In this document: positions 6,273-13,328 of the stretch, in pieces
Numbering within the stretch: the first letter of the stretch is position 1
Layout of the letters: each line of letters opens with the position of its first letter
DNA from: CAZVPZ01 sp964629245
GTDB lineage: Archaea; Nanohalarchaeota; Nanosalinia; Nanosalinales; Nanosalinaceae
Direction: 5' to 3'
Assembly (NCBI GenBank): GCA_964629245.1
Contig: CAZVPZ010000015.1
Span: forward strand, 1-25,330
Length of the DNA: 25,330 bases
Program-made: the position numbers and the translations under genes
Notes under the pieces: generated by a model
Databases searched by the model: none
Told to the model about the DNA's origin: nothing
Seen by the model: only the letters and a program-made list of their open reading frames with translations

Positions 6273-6449
6273 CTACACCTCCTCGGTTTCCTCGACATCT
6301 ATCTTGGTCCTCTTGACCGAGTGCTCGCTTCCAAGCGTCGAGTAAAGCTTTTCTCGTGCATGTCTCAGCGACTCCGCCTCGACCTCTCTCTCGAATGGCT
6401 GTTTCTGCCTTCCAAGCTCTATCTCGCCGGAGAATTTGTATGTTGGCAT
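6273..6449 (-). CDS. rpl18a: Large ribosomal subunit protein L18a (LX, eL20 family)
   Basis: This 58-residue protein matches the short archaeal LX/L18a family: it opens with M-P-T-Y-K-F-S-G and has the Q-K-Q-P-F-E-R-E-V-E-A-E-S-L-R-H-A-R-E-K-L-Y-S pattern of the family. The start is ATG 6449, not an in-frame start 18 codons upstream, because the family begins at this Met and a TTTTTAAAC element lies about 26 nt before it. That promoter overlaps the end of the aIF6 gene, so rplX-pfdA-ftsY can be transcribed separately from the ribosomal genes upstream. Confidence 0.92.
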   Translation of the reverse strand: MPTYKFSGEIELGRQKQPFEREVEAESLRHAREKLYSTLGSEHSVKRTKIDVEETEEV

Positions 6450-6470
6450 GGAAACCGTGGCGACTACGAA

Positions 6471-6480
6471 CTTTTTAAAC
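6471..6480 (-). promoter_or_regulatory. TATA box for rpl18a-pfdA-ftsY
   Basis: Minus-strand GTTTAAAAAG is centred about 25-26 nt before ATG 6449 and directly abuts the aIF6 stop. It implies an internal promoter that splits the cluster into two transcription units. Confidence 0.6.
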
Positions 6481-7122
6481 CTACTTGAACAGCGTCCTGT
6501 CAATCCTGCCGATCTCGGGTCCCGACGTGTCCTCGCCTACAAGGGCGTTTTCATCCGTCGCGAGAAGACCCGAACCGATGTAGGGCGATCCGAGGTTGAC
6601 AGTGCCTATGTCAACGTTCTCCACCTTTAAAGCTTCCTTTATCCGCTCCGCTTCTTCCTCAGTCGCCTCCCTGTGGAGCAGAACACCGTTACTGTTGGCC
6701 GCCGCGCAGACCCCTGGGCCCGGCAGGCCCGCGACCTCACCGATCTCAACATCCACATCGAGCGCGTTCTCTATCGCATCCCTGCTCTCCTCCAGTTTCT
6801 GGCTTATCACCGCTCCCCGGTCATTCGCGAGTATCAGATTTCCCAGCGCGTTCTCCCTGGCCTCAAGAACCACGAAGTCGAGTGCTGACTCCTCCAGCTT
6901 CTGTCGCTCCCTCCTGGTCACGTTCGAGGGCACGAGGATACAGCTGGAGTTCCCGGCGGTGAAGAGTCCGACTAGCCGGGTCTGGGCTATGAAGGTCTCG
7001 ACTGCATCAGAACCAAAAAAATCTGTTCTCTGGAACTCCGGGGGGGCCAGGCAGTAACCCGATGTAACAGTGGCGTAGAAACCTATGTTGGGGTCGCCAC
7101 GGTAGTTGTATCTCTCGATCAT
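6481..7122 (-). CDS. eif6: Translation initiation factor aIF6
   Basis: aIF6 binds the large ribosomal subunit and prevents its premature joining with the small subunit. The 213-residue length is close to the archaeal norm. Family features are visible: an early N-x-G-x-x-P-N-I-G-F-Y-A segment, several pseudo-repeats of the pentein-fold subunit with N-x-x-x-I-L-V-P and N-A-L-G-N-L-I-L-A-N-D-x-G-A-V-I-S, then A-A-N-S-N-G-V-L-L-H, and I-G-S-G-L-L-A-T-D near the C terminus. It lies 7 nt after rpl31e in a conserved gene neighbourhood. No unusual residues noted. Confidence 0.95.
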   Translation of the reverse strand: MIERYNYRGDPNIGFYATVTSGYCLAPPEFQRTDFFGSDAVETFIAQTRLVGLFTAGNSSCILVPSNVTRRERQKLEESALDFVVLEARENALGNLILANDRGAVISQKLEESRDAIENALDVDVEIGEVAGLPGPGVCAAANSNGVLLHREATEEEAERIKEALKVENVDIGTVNLGSPYIGSGLLATDENALVGEDTSGPEIGRIDRTLFK

Positions 7123-7129
7123 CTAGGCT

Positions 7130-7609
7130 TCAGACCTTGGCTTCGAGGAACCCCTTCAGGGTCTTCCTGTCCTTGCCCTCTTCCTCGAGTTCGAGCAGAC
7201 GGGCGTAGTCAGGGTCATCCATCTCGCCGATAGCGTCCTTGGCCTCGCTTACCGTTCCCGAAAGGACCTCCTCGTAGTCTTCGTCCCCGTCCTCTTCACC
7301 AGGGGATTCCTCTCCGATTTCCTCTTCTTCGGGTTCCTCTTCCGGTTCAGGTTCGGGCTCTGGTTCCGGTTCCGTTCCCGGGAGCACAGCGACCTTGCCT
7401 GTCCCGGTCTCCCGGACCTCGACTTCCAGCTTCGTTGGAGGATTCTCGACCCCGTTCGTCCATATCTTGACGTTTATCTCGGGAGAGACAGAAACATCTT
7501 CGTCTTCTCTTTTCTCCAGTTCTTCCTGGAGGATAGCCATGGCTTTCTTGGCTCTCTTCCTCCTGCTGAACTTCTTCGCTCTTGAAAGGTTTACAGTGTA
7601 TCTTGCCAT
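7130..7609 (-). CDS. rpl31e: Ribosomal protein L31e with acidic linker and extra C-terminal helical domain
   Basis: Residues 1-77 are ribosomal protein L31e (eL31): Y-T-V-N-L at the N terminus, a basic patch R-A-K-K-F-S-R-R-K-R-A-K-K-A, and V-K-I-W-T-N-G at 47-53, a surface protein near the peptide exit tunnel. Archaeal L31e is typically about 80-100 residues; this one is 159. Residues 79-113 are an acidic linker opening with Glu-Pro repeats, and residues 114-159 form a predicted helical module with the pattern L-S-G-T-V-S-E-A-K-D-A-I ... Y-A-R-L-L-E-L-E-E-E-G-K-D-R-K-T-L. Similar GKDRKTL tails occur as C-terminal add-ons in other proteins by my recollection; I cannot verify that here. GAAGGA precedes the start. 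The frame is open with no sign of frameshift, so the fusion looks real. Confidence 0.92.
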   Translation of the reverse strand: MARYTVNLSRAKKFSRRKRAKKAMAILQEELEKREDEDVSVSPEINVKIWTNGVENPPTKLEVEVRETGTGKVAVLPGTEPEPEPEPEPEEEPEEEEIGEESPGEEDGDEDYEEVLSGTVSEAKDAIGEMDDPDYARLLELEEEGKDRKTLKGFLEAKV

Positions 7610-7629
7610 ACCGACAGAAATCCTTCTCT

Positions 7630-7803
7630 CTACTCGTCGAGGTTGCTCCGTCTCCAGTGACGGTCGCGCCTGGGCTTGATGGTCTTCTTCCGGGCCTTAT
7701 CCAGGCCGAAAGCCCTCAGTGACACCCAGCGGGGCGCCGACTTTGCGGTCTTGTTGGCCTTTGCAAGCCTCTTCTTCTTCGCCTTGGTTTTGTTCGAACT
7801 CAT
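7630..7803 (-). CDS. rpl39e: Large ribosomal subunit protein L39e
   Basis: L39e (eL39) is a tiny basic protein that lines the ribosomal exit tunnel. The 57-residue product is rich in Lys/Arg and shows the family's W-V-S-L-R-A-F and closing R-D-R-H-W-R-R-S-N-L, matching the usual W-V-x-x-K-T and R-R-H-W-R-R-T-K-L. It is slightly longer at its N terminus than the usual roughly 50 residues. ATG 7803 is preferred over GTG 7812 because AGGTGA lies six bases before the ATG and is itself the sequence around that GTG. It sits between PDCD5 and rpl31e. Confidence 0.94.
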   Translation of the reverse strand: MSSNKTKAKKKRLAKANKTAKSAPRWVSLRAFGLDKARKKTIKPRRDRHWRRSNLDE

Positions 7804-7808
7804 GTTAT

Positions 7809-8135
7809 TCACCTTCGGAACCTGATATTTGTATCTTCGGTCGAACCCTGGAGTTCCTTGAGTATCTTTTTCAGCTGTTCGTCGTCGACCTTGTCTACCT
7901 GGCCCATCTCTCCGAGCCTGGCGACCTGTGTCTCGATAGCCGACGCAAGTTCGGGTTTTGCGGCCCGGATGTTCCCGAGCCGGGACCGGGCCTCGCCGGT
8001 GAGGTGCTGCGCCGCCTTCTGTTTTACCTGTTCCCTCTGTTTTTCACGCGCCTCCTCGTTCTGCTCTATCTCGGAGGCTTTTTCCTGCCTAAGTTCTTCG
8101 AGTTCGTCCTCCATCTCCCTGTCTTCCGAGGACAT
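7809..8135 (-). CDS. PDCD5-like DNA-binding protein
   Basis: This 108-residue protein belongs to the PDCD5/MTH1615 family, helical-bundle nucleic-acid-binding proteins universal in archaea and often next to rps19e. A long charged N-terminal helix (about 1-40) is followed by the family core: H-L-T-G-E-A-R-S-R-L-G-N-I-R-A-A-K-P-E-L-A-S-A-I-E with V-x-R-L-G, and the tail D-E-Q-L-K-K-I-L-K-E-L ending in R-F-R-R. AGGTG precedes the ATG. It lies 9 nt after rps19e and 5 nt before rpl39e. The cellular role in archaea is not settled. Confidence 0.93.
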   Translation of the reverse strand: MSSEDREMEDELEELRQEKASEIEQNEEAREKQREQVKQKAAQHLTGEARSRLGNIRAAKPELASAIETQVARLGEMGQVDKVDDEQLKKILKELQGSTEDTNIRFRR

Positions 8136-8144
8136 TTCCTACAC

Positions 8145-8555
8145 CTATGCGAATATTTCAGCTGCTTTTTTGTCGAGGAAGCTCTGACCTTTCCCGGTTA
8201 CCTGCCTTCCCTCTCCTTCCTCGGTTTCGACCATTCCTGCGCTCTCCAGGTCCTGTAGCACGGTCCTGATGACCTTCCCGGAGGCCTTGCCGTGGTGTTC
8301 CGGTCCGTGGCCCTTGTTCCGCCTGCCGCCGTAGACCGTCCTCAGCCTTGAGACGCCGAGAGGGCCGTCGAGGTATATCTTCCTCAGTACCGCGGCAGCC
8401 CTTATGTGGTACCAGTCCTCCTGTTCAGGCGTTCTCTCCTTGTGGACCCCTGTCTTGACGTATTCGGTCCATTCGGGAGCTTCGAACTCTTCCTCAAGCG
8501 CCTCTGCTATCTCGCGGATAAGGGGTTCGGCCTCCACATCGTATACGGTTACCAT
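8145..8555 (-). CDS. rps19e: Small ribosomal subunit protein S19e
   Basis: S19e (eS19) is a winged-helix-like small-subunit head protein found in archaea and eukaryotes. The 136 residues show W-T-E-Y-V-K-T-G near 29-36, the D-W-Y-H-I-R-A-A-A-V-L-R-K-I-Y segment, G-P-L-G-V-S-R-L-R-T-V-Y-G-G-R-R-N-K-G near the middle and a C-terminal L-E-S-A-G-M-V helix-wing, all characteristic. It is the first gene of the rps19e-PDCD5-rpl39e-rpl31e-tif6 unit, with a TTTAAA element about 27 nt before the ATG. Confidence 0.95.
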   Translation of the reverse strand: MVTVYDVEAEPLIREIAEALEEEFEAPEWTEYVKTGVHKERTPEQEDWYHIRAAAVLRKIYLDGPLGVSRLRTVYGGRRNKGHGPEHHGKASGKVIRTVLQDLESAGMVETEEGEGRQVTGKGQSFLDKKAAEIFA

Positions 8556-8577
8556 ACATAAGCTGGATACTCAATAA

Positions 8578-8586
8578 CTTTTAAAT
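8578..8586 (-). promoter_or_regulatory. TATA box for the rps19e ribosomal cluster
   Basis: CTTTTAAAT (palindromic core TTTAAA) is centred about 27 nt upstream of ATG 8555, giving a leaderless first gene. Confidence 0.6.
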
Positions 8587-8617
8587 GAACAACCAGTAAG
8601 GGCTGTTCCCGCGGTAC

Positions 8618-8628
8618 TCTTTTTTAAC
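8618..8628 (+). promoter_or_regulatory. TATA box for the 8651 coiled-coil gene
   Basis: TCTTTTTTAAC is centred near 8623-8625, about 27 nt before ATG 8651. It stands back to back with the rps19e promoter. Confidence 0.5.
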
Positions 8629-8650
8629 AGGGAGCACAAATCAAGTTTAT

Positions 8651-9697
8651 ATGGGCGTTATCGACAAGTTCCTAGAGGGCTCTAAAAAGAGCGGTGGAAT
8701 CCTGAACAACGCGAGAAAGTTGACAAGGGAGCTGAATCAGCTCTCCAAGGCAGAGGAACGACTGAAGAATGAGGAAGACCAGACCGAGAACGAGGAGATG
8801 GGCGGAGCCGATCCCTCACGCATCCGGGAGGAACTTGACTACGAGGTAGAGCAGGCCGAGGAAATCGCGGAGCGCCTCGACACCATCGAGGAGAACATGT
8901 GGAAAGTGCTCGAAGGCGTAAAAGAAGAGGAAGGATATGTCCTCCGGGAGGAAAGGGATATCGATAAGGGTCTTTCCGAGGTGGCCGATTTCATACATGA
9001 CGCCCGACAAGAGATAAAGCGAGTAAGGGAAGAGTACCAGCAGTACAGGCAGAACATGGACGCCGCCCCAGGAGAGGAATCGGGTGCCTCGAACCTCCGC
9101 AAGATAAACCAGGAGGCGGCGAACGACCTCCACACTATAAGAGAAAGCCAACTGCAGAACCTTGAAGATCTACTGAGAGAGGAACAGGATGTACAGCAGG
9201 AGCTTAATCAGGTGATACCCGCCCTGAAGGGGCTGAAGGAGAACGCAATCCCCCAGGTCGAGAAAGACATCCAGAGGCTGGAGCTACTTATCGAGGAACA
9301 GGCCGATGCGGAGAAGAAAGGTGAAAAACTGGCGGAACGGACGGACGACCGTCAAGACGGCGAAGCCATAATGGAAGACACCCAAGAGACGAAAAAGTTA
9401 TTGAAGGAGAAGGCGAAGCTCGAGAAACACAAGGACAAGCTTAATGAGAAACTTGAAGAGGAGATAGAACAGCTCAAGAAAGAGAAGAACTACCAGGACC
9501 AAGAGATGGAAGAGATCCGTGAGGTCGTAAACGGTGCGGACAGACTTGGAAGCCTGCTGAACGACCTTGAGGGCCTTGTGGATACTGCCAACTCCGGCAA
9601 TGATACAGACGCGGCAAGTATCGAAAACGCAATCGAGGAAGTCAACGCAGGTATACAGAATATAGAGAACGAGGCGAACCAGGTCCTGAGCGGCTAG
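8651..9697 (+). CDS. Long coiled-coil protein, unknown (SMC-arm-like)
   Basis: The 348-residue protein is nearly all charged helix: Glu, Lys, Gln, Arg and Leu dominate, with heptad-like stretches at roughly 25-45, 55-155, 170-215, 245-300 and 320-345, broken by short Gly/Ser/Asn linkers (M-G-G-A-D-P-S, A-P-G-E-E-S-G-A-S). There is no Walker A or B, so it is not an SMC or Rad50 ATPase, and no transmembrane segment. The first 20 residues (F-L-E-G-S-K-K-S-G-G-I-L) are less charged and may bind a partner. It could be a cytoskeletal, DNA-spacing or scaffold protein; the sequence does not decide. It is monocistronic with its own TATA box, and its stop shares CTAG with the decayed acetyltransferase. 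Confidence 0.75.
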   Translation: MGVIDKFLEGSKKSGGILNNARKLTRELNQLSKAEERLKNEEDQTENEEMGGADPSRIREELDYEVEQAEEIAERLDTIEENMWKVLEGVKEEEGYVLREERDIDKGLSEVADFIHDARQEIKRVREEYQQYRQNMDAAPGEESGASNLRKINQEAANDLHTIRESQLQNLEDLLREEQDVQQELNQVIPALKGLKENAIPQVEKDIQRLELLIEEQADAEKKGEKLAERTDDRQDGEAIMEDTQETKKLLKEKAKLEKHKDKLNEKLEEEIEQLKKEKNYQDQEMEEIREVVNGADRLGSLLNDLEGLVDTANSGNDTDAASIENAIEEVNAGIQNIENEANQVLSG

Positions 9698-9952
9698 TCC
9701 CGCCACTCGTCTTCAAGTATGCTCATACGGATGACGTCCCGGTATTCTCCGTCCACGAACTTGTAGTCGCGGTGCCTGCCTTCTTTCTTGAAGCCGTGTT
9801 TCTCTTGCACACGTCTCGAGGCCTCGGTTCATCGGTTCCGGGACACGGCCGAGGTTTCCCCGGACTTCAGGATGCTGTATCATGTTCCTCAGGAATTCCG
9901 CGTCGTCCATCTCGACCGGTCCGAGCTTAACGCCGTCTTTCTCCAGGAACAT
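9694..9952 (-). pseudogene. Decayed GNAT (RimJ-type) N-acetyltransferase with internal deletion
   Basis: The 5' part, from ATG 9952, encodes a typical RimJ/RimL N terminus (V-K-L-G-P-V-E-M-D-D-A-E-F-L ... H-P-E-V-R-G-N-L-G-R) for about 42 residues. The 3' part, in a different frame from about 9830 to the TAG at 9694-9696, encodes the typical C terminus: E-A-S-R-R-V-Q-E-K-H-G-F-K-K-E-G-R-H-R-D, then D-V-I-R-M-S-I-L-E-D-E-W. A full gene needs roughly 170-180 residues, so about 90 central residues including the acetyl-CoA-binding segment are missing and the two ends are joined out of frame near 9825-9835. The TATA box is still intact. Either a recently dead gene or an assembly error; both remnants are clean enough that decay must be recent. 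Confidence 0.8.
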
Positions 9953-9971
9953 GGGAGTCTAAGCGTGGCCG

Positions 9972-9981
9972 GTATTTATAG
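9972..9981 (-). promoter_or_regulatory. TATA box upstream of the acetyltransferase remnant
   Basis: Minus-strand TATAAATACC lies about 25-26 nt before the ATG at 9952, so the pseudogene keeps a normal leaderless promoter. Confidence 0.5.
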
Positions 9982-9983
9982 CT

Positions 9984-11906
9984 CTAATCCAGGAAATCCG
10001 GTTCCAGCCTCTTCTCCTCGACTTCTTCCTCAAGGTGGTCACGGAACTCCTCGATGGAGAAACCGCGTCCCTCGCTCTCGTCCCTGTCACGTACCGAGAC
10101 CTCTCCCGCATCTTCCTCGTCGTCGCCGACTATCAGCATGTAGGGGACACGATCGTTGTGTGCGGCCTGTATCTTCTTCTCAAGAGTCCACGAACGGTCC
10201 TCGATGTTGGTCCTAAAACCCAAAAGCTCCGCCGCAACCTCTTCAGCATACGACAGGTTGTCGTCGCTTATGGGGAGGATGCGGACCTGCTCGGGGGCGA
10301 GCCACGACGGGAAGTTGCCCTCGAAGTGCTCTATCATCACCGCTATGAACCGCTCGTAGGAGCCGTAGAGAGCGCGGTGGATCATGACGGGGCGGTGCTC
10401 CTGGTTGTCCTGTCCCTTGTAGGTCAGGTCGAACCGCTCCGGCATGTTGAAGTCGAGCTGTACCGTTGGGCCGTCCCATTCGCGTCCTAGAGCGTCTATC
10501 ATCTTCATGTCTATCTTCGGGCCGTAGAACGCCGCATCTTCCTCGTCGATTCCGTATTCTACGTCTTCCTCCTCCAGGACCTCTTCCAGCTGTCGTTCAG
10601 CCTCTTCCCAGACCTCGTCGCTCCCGATGTACTTTTCCGGGTTCTTCGTGGCCAGGTCTATCTTGTAGTCCATGCCGAAGTTCTCCAGGATCTCTATCGC
10701 CTTCCTGAGAAGTTGCCTCGCTTCCTGCTTCACCTGATCGGGGCGGCAGAACAGGTGGCCGTCGTCCTGTGTGAAGCCCCAGACCCTGAGAAGGCCGGAA
10801 AGCTCTCCTTTCTGCTCTCGACGGTATACCGTTCCGTCCTCCCAGTACCTGACAGGCAGGTCGCGGTAGCTCCAGCTCTTCTGCTTGTAGATGGTGGCGT
10901 GTCCCGGGCAGTTCATCGGTTTCAAACCGTATTCCTCTTCGTCCACCTCGAGCAGGAACATGTCGTCCTTGTAGTTGTCGTAGTGGCCCGACTCCTTCCA
11001 GAGTTCTGTCTTGTAGATATGCGGCGTCTTGACCTCCACGTGCCCCGTTTCCCTGTTTACGCGGTGCATGTAGTCCTGGAGCTGGCGGTAGATGACCGAA
11101 CCGTTGCTGTCCCAGAGCGGGAGACCGGGACCTGTAGTCGGCGTTATGTGGAAGATATCCAGCTCCTGGCCGATACGGCGGTGATCCCGTTTCTCTGCCG
11201 CCCGCCTCTTCTCCAGGAACTCCTCGAGTTCATCTTCAGTGGGGAAGGCGGTGCCGTAAACCCGTGTTAACATCTCGTTGTTTTCGTCCCCGCGCCAGTA
11301 GGCGCCAGCTATCTCGAGCAGAGCGAAGCCTCCTATCTCGCCGGTGCTGGAGACGTGAGGTCCTTTACACAGGTCCCTGAATTCGGCCTGCTCGTAGAAG
11401 GAGACTTCCTCGTCTCCCGCCGCCTCTTCTTCCAGTATCTGTCGCTTGAACTCGTTGTCGGTGTAGAGCTCCTCGGCCTCTTCCCGGTCGAGTTTCACCC
11501 GCTCGATGGGTATGTCCTCGTCGATTATCTCTCTCGCTTCTCCTTCGATCTCCTCAAGGTCCTCCTGATCGAGGTCGACACCGGTGATATCGTAGTAGAA
11601 GCCGTCATCCGTCCAGGGGCCGATGGTGAGCTTCGCGCCGGGATAGAGGCGCTGGAGGGCCTGAGCGAAGACGTGGGCCGCGGAGTGTCTCAGGACCTCT
11701 ATGTACTCTTCCGAGGCCTCAGTCACTATTTCTATCCGGTCCCCCTCACTAACCCTCTCTTCCTTCGCGACCAGTTCACCGTTTACCTTGCCTGCCACGG
11801 TGTCGTTTCCGAGACCTTCACCTATCTCGTAGGCAACGTCCTCGACCGTGGCGTCTTCTTCAATTTCTAGCTTCGAGCCGTCAGGCAGTTCTACTTCGAT
11901 GCTCAT
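9984..11906 (-). CDS. thrS: Threonyl-tRNA synthetase, bacterial-type
   Basis: ThrRS attaches threonine to its tRNA. The 640 residues show the full bacterial-type layout: TGS domain (1-63), N2 editing domain with H74-x3-H78 and C180-x3-H184, the class II catalytic core, and the anticodon-binding domain from about 535. Zinc ligands are C333 in M-N-C-P-G-H, H384 and the His of I-H-R-A-L-Y-G-S-Y-E-R-F; the motif 2 Arg is in Y-R-R-E near 361-364. Many archaea carry a different editing domain, so this form indicates bacterial ancestry of the gene, as in haloarchaea. The motif usually written R-V-R-G-F-T-Q-D-D-A-H reads R-V-W-G-F-T-Q-D-D-G-H here (Trp376, Gly383). ATG 11906 is supported by a TATA-like TTAACT about 27 nt upstream. 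Confidence 0.96.
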   Translation of the reverse strand: MSIEVELPDGSKLEIEEDATVEDVAYEIGEGLGNDTVAGKVNGELVAKEERVSEGDRIEIVTEASEEYIEVLRHSAAHVFAQALQRLYPGAKLTIGPWTDDGFYYDITGVDLDQEDLEEIEGEAREIIDEDIPIERVKLDREEAEELYTDNEFKRQILEEEAAGDEEVSFYEQAEFRDLCKGPHVSSTGEIGGFALLEIAGAYWRGDENNEMLTRVYGTAFPTEDELEEFLEKRRAAEKRDHRRIGQELDIFHITPTTGPGLPLWDSNGSVIYRQLQDYMHRVNRETGHVEVKTPHIYKTELWKESGHYDNYKDDMFLLEVDEEEYGLKPMNCPGHATIYKQKSWSYRDLPVRYWEDGTVYRREQKGELSGLLRVWGFTQDDGHLFCRPDQVKQEARQLLRKAIEILENFGMDYKIDLATKNPEKYIGSDEVWEEAERQLEEVLEEEDVEYGIDEEDAAFYGPKIDMKMIDALGREWDGPTVQLDFNMPERFDLTYKGQDNQEHRPVMIHRALYGSYERFIAVMIEHFEGNFPSWLAPEQVRILPISDDNLSYAEEVAAELLGFRTNIEDRSWTLEKKIQAAHNDRVPYMLIVGDDEEDAGEVSVRDRDESEGRGFSIEEFRDHLEEEVEEKRLEPDFLD

Positions 11907-11928
11907 AAGGACTCACTGACAGCAGAAC

Positions 11929-11937
11929 TGTTAACTA
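11929..11937 (-). promoter_or_regulatory. TATA-like box for thrS
   Basis: Minus-strand TAGTTAACA is centred about 27 nt before ATG 11906. The rest of 11940-12073 contains no clear gene; a second TATA-like CTTAAG lies at 12038-12043. Confidence 0.45.
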
Positions 11938-12073
11938 GGTTTTGGGAGCCAGAACAGGGTCTAGCCGGGAGGTTAGAAAATCTTTCCGGGGGTAAAGCGT
12001 CCACCCTTCATTGCATCAACGGCTTGGAACTCTACTCTTAAGTATTGAAGGACATACCAGGAACCGGCGGAGT

Positions 12074-12658
12074 CTAGTAAGTTCCCGGTCCCGTCACCAT
12101 GAGGTAAAGGAACACAATCATCCAGAGCACTATCGAAATCAGGAAGAGCAGCACCGCTGATAGGATGACTGCTATCGCGGCTCTCTCCGTGGTCATGTCC
12201 TGGAAGTTCTCTATACCCTTGATGCCCAAATAGACGCCGTAAAGGCTTATCAGGAACGCCACGAGTTCGCCGAGGAGCGGAACTATCGAGACTGCAGCCG
12301 AGAGAGGTGATAGGGCTGTCACGTACGCGAACACCGCTAGAGTCGCCCTGTACCCGTTTTTGCCGCCCAGCAGGTAGACGAATATGTGTAGGATCACCGT
12401 CCCGATGAAGAGGCCGATGATGCCGATAACAAGCGCGGCTACCATAGCGAGTACGATGGCCCCGGCGTCGAAGCCTGACATTGCTGACGTGTAAAAGACC
12501 GCCGTAACCGCCGATATTATGGACGTTATCACTATGGAAAGCGCCGCAAACCTGAGCGGATACCCGAATCCATCTCTCCTGGTCTCACCCGTGAAGAAGT
12601 TGTTCGGATCGGTTATCACGGCCTTCGCGGTATCCAGCCAGTCGGCTAGCAGGCTCAT
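12074..12658 (-). CDS. Yip1-domain membrane protein
   Basis: The 194-residue protein looks like the archaeal/bacterial Yip1 family. A short cytosolic N terminus with the family signature (D-W-L-D-T-A-K-A-V-I-T-D-P-N-N-F-F) precedes five hydrophobic segments near residues 36-58, 66-90, 92-112, 122-146 and 160-188. A central H-I-F-V-Y-L-L-G-G-K-N-G-Y-R-A-T-L-A-V-F-A-Y motif and S-P-L-S-A-A-V-S-I-V-P are also typical. In eukaryotes Yip1 proteins act in membrane traffic; in archaea the role is unknown. Monocistronic, divergent from trm56, with a TTAATACTTTT element 26 nt before the ATG. Confidence 0.82.
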   Translation of the reverse strand: MSLLADWLDTAKAVITDPNNFFTGETRRDGFGYPLRFAALSIVITSIISAVTAVFYTSAMSGFDAGAIVLAMVAALVIGIIGLFIGTVILHIFVYLLGGKNGYRATLAVFAYVTALSPLSAAVSIVPLLGELVAFLISLYGVYLGIKGIENFQDMTTERAAIAVILSAVLLFLISIVLWMIVFLYLMVTGPGTY

Positions 12659-12676
12659 ATCCTATTATTGTGTCTA

Positions 12677-12687
12677 AAAGTATTAAA
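12677..12687 (-). promoter_or_regulatory. TATA-like box for the Yip1 gene
   Basis: Minus-strand TTAATACTTTT is centred about 24-27 nt before ATG 12658. Confidence 0.45.
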
Positions 12688-12721
12688 TCAGGACCCTTGG
12701 GTATATCCGACCACTGGAACG

Positions 12722-12730
12722 ATATAAAAC
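12722..12730 (+). promoter_or_regulatory. TATA box for trm56, defining its start
   Basis: ATATAAAAC is centred 27-28 nt upstream of ATG 12754. It falls inside the longer open frame that begins at GTG 12670, which argues that translation starts at 12754 from a leaderless transcript. Confidence 0.6.
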
Positions 12731-12753
12731 AGTTCCAAGGTAATCACAGCCAC

Positions 12754-13269
12754 ATGATAAACGTCCTCAGGCTGGGCCACCGGAGGGGCCGCGACGACAG
12801 GATTTCCACCCACGTCGGATTAACGGCGAGGCAGTGGGGCGCTTCCGGTATAATCTACTCCGGTGAGCGCGACGACAGCATGATGGACTCGCTCAGGGAC
12901 ATCATCGACCGGTGGGGCGGTGAGTTCGAGGTAGAGTACACGGAAAGCTGGAAGAGCGCTATCACGGGTTTCGACGGCCTGAAGGTCCACCTGACGATGT
13001 ACGGAGAGAAGCTCGACGATAAACAGGAAGAACTCGGGCAGAAGCTGGCAGGAGAAGATGTTCTGGTCATCGTGGGTGCAGAGAAAGTTCCCAGATGGGT
13101 CTACGAGAACGCAGATTACAACATCTCGGTCGGCAACCAGCCCCACAGTGAAATAGCCGCTTTAGCGGTCTTCCTTGACCGTTTCTTCGATATTGAAGAG
13201 GACTTTGAAGACGGGGATATAGAAGTTGTGCCGAGCGAAGACCAGAAACTGACGGAAAAGAATATTTAA
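12754..13269 (+). CDS. trm56: tRNA (cytidine-56-2'-O)-methyltransferase aTrm56
   Basis: aTrm56 is an archaea-specific SPOUT methyltransferase that methylates the ribose of C56 in the tRNA T-loop using S-adenosylmethionine. From ATG 12754 the protein is 171 residues, near the usual 175-180, and starts with the family signature V-L-R-L-G-H-R-x-x-R-D-x-R-x-x-T-H-V-G-L-T-A-R, followed by G-A-S-G-I-I-Y-S-G. The knotted SAM-binding end is seen as V-I-V-G-A-E-K-V-P and N-I-S-V-G-N-Q-P-H-S-E-I-A-A-L-A near 123-138. I reject the upstream GTG at 12670: the extra 28 residues are not family-like and contain the TATA box. It is one of four tRNA-maturation genes in this window. Confidence 0.94.
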   Translation: MINVLRLGHRRGRDDRISTHVGLTARQWGASGIIYSGERDDSMMDSLRDIIDRWGGEFEVEYTESWKSAITGFDGLKVHLTMYGEKLDDKQEELGQKLAGEDVLVIVGAEKVPRWVYENADYNISVGNQPHSEIAALAVFLDRFFDIEEDFEDGDIEVVPSEDQKLTEKNI

Positions 13270-13296
13270 AATTGTCCGATGTGAAGGGGAGAGAGC

Positions 13297-13306
13297 CTAT
13301 TTAACT
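13297..13306 (+). promoter_or_regulatory. TATA box for the 13329 gene
   Basis: CTATTTAACT is centred about 27 nt before ATG 13329. Confidence 0.55.
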
Positions 13307-13328
13307 CTTTTTAGCCAATCAGACTTGT

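Noticed and set aside
7331..7378. Short DNA repeats resembling a repeat array
   Set aside because: They are codon-level repeats of a Glu-Pro-rich linker in L31e, with no spacers; not a CRISPR.
12670..12753. GTG start adding 28 residues to aTrm56
   Set aside because: The extra segment is not family-like and contains the TATA box that predicts a leaderless start at 12754.
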